A DNA stretch of 64,000 nt from Chaetorhynchus papuensis (lineage: Eukaryota > Chordata > Aves > Passeriformes > Rhipiduridae): positions 620,001 through 684,000 of the forward strand of contig VWYX01000219.1 of NCBI GenBank assembly GCA_013396525.1, given 5' to 3'. A model generated the notes under the pieces. That model did not search any database and was not told the origin of the DNA. It worked only from the letters and a program-made list of their open reading frames with translations. The position numbers and the translations under genes were made by a program. How positions within the stretch are numbered: the stretch's first letter is position 1; each line of letters begins with the position of its first letter. Positions 63,243-64,000 of the stretch are shown here, piece after piece.

Positions 63243-64000
63243 CTGTGGGGAGAGGAGATCACTGCAGAAACAACCGCAGCATTCTGAGATAGCCCATCCC
63301 CTCTGCCCCACCAGCCATCTGTTGCAGCCGTTCTAGCAGATGGTGGCGATCCCTGTGGCACAGCCAGTGGCACACGGACATCCTCCGCGCGCTGTCCGGT
63401 GAGCAGTCAGCTGGTGGCTCCTGGAGGCATCTGACGCTGACCTGGCTGAACTTTTTGCTGAAACAGCTGAGAAATGTTCCTGCAGTCCCTCCCATCACTC
63501 AGCTGCGGACTCGAAAGCTTTCACAAGAGGGGCAGGAACAAACCACAGGCAGCTGTTACACACGGTTGCATTATCAGGACATTAGGAATGAATGCAAAAT
63601 GCTCCTGGAAGGCTTAGTTCTTCCAACTGATGCTTTCTTATTTCTGCTTGAGCTACAGAGGATCTCTGAAGAATCATCCAATTTGTTCTATATATACCCC
63701 AACTGGTTGTTATTCTTTGCCCTGGAGGGAGTTGCAAATTGTGTGTGCAGCCTGTCCTTTTTGTAAAGAGATTGCACATGGAAGTATCTCCCTGCTTGCA
63801 CAGTCCAAGCAGATGGCACTGGGCAGGTAAAGAGCTATTGTTTGAGAAGTGCTAGCTATGAACATTCTTTCAAACATTAATAACTTGAGAAACACAGCAG
63901 CAGCAATTAGATGTAAAGTGACATAAATTACTTCTTGAAGATTCCATTAGTTAAAAAATGATGTGCATAAAAGAGAAGAGCATAAAAGAAAAAAGAGCAT
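63243..64000. other. Right edge of the window, unassigned
   Basis: A CpG-bearing stretch at about 63340-63420 is open on both strands. On the plus strand it also shows an acceptor (CCATCTGTTGCAG) and a donor (GTGAGC) around 23 codons, so the strand of any exon here is unclear. No other feature seen. Confidence 0.25.

Noticed and set aside
45230..64000. Coding exons of CARD11, the expected neighbour on the other side
   Set aside because: None of the frames here match CARD11 domains as I recall them, including its C-terminal end.
1..64000. tRNA, rRNA, CRISPR arrays or bacterial operons
   Set aside because: None of the required signatures are present, and the sequence is clearly vertebrate nuclear DNA.

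Overview
The window looks like vertebrate nuclear DNA, most likely from a bird. One multi-exon gene with GT-AG introns is clear. The recognisable interspersed repeats are three short CR1 LINE fragments and one LTR-like element. Repeat density is low and a CpG island marks the promoter. CR1 also occurs in other reptiles, so 'bird, perhaps a songbird' is an inference.

The only gene identified with confidence is GNA12, the alpha subunit of heterotrimeric G protein G12, on the minus strand. Its four coding exons are at 44379-44059, 32424-32209, 12198-12148 and 11179-10610. Together they encode 385 residues with no frameshift or premature stop, and all three introns fall between codons. Introns 1 and 2 are large (11.6 and 20.0 kb); intron 3 is under 1 kb. 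The promoter lies in a CpG island (about 43.8-45.2 kb) with GC boxes, two CCAAT boxes and, just beyond, a cluster of palindromic cAMP-response elements. The 5' leader region contains upstream ORFs.

Layout from left to right: 1-4.0 kb is gene-free flank with a small CpG-rich patch near the left edge. From 4.0 to 10.6 kb is the probable GNA12 3' UTR and downstream DNA, with a minus-strand polyadenylation signal at 4.03 kb facing a plus-strand one at 3.95 kb. From 10.6 to 44.4 kb is GNA12, whose introns hold a 187-codon ORF at 23.05-23.62 kb and a strong short hairpin at 37.01 kb. From 43.8 to 45.25 kb is the promoter. From 45.25 to 64 kb is mostly intergenic, with CR1 copies at 45.85, 48.86 and 49.78 kb and a solo-LTR-like element at 59.51-60.12 kb.

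Several stretches in the right-hand part look like exons of an unrecognised minus-strand gene. The best pair is 63077-63242 and 61854-62045: both are open throughout, bounded by good splice sites, and joinable in phase. They are candidates only; I could not match them to any family.

I found no prokaryotic feature, CRISPR array, rRNA or tRNA. No novel multi-gene system is evident. The most unusual items are the LTR-like element flanked by perfect 13-bp inverted repeats, the CRE cluster and the candidate exon chain.
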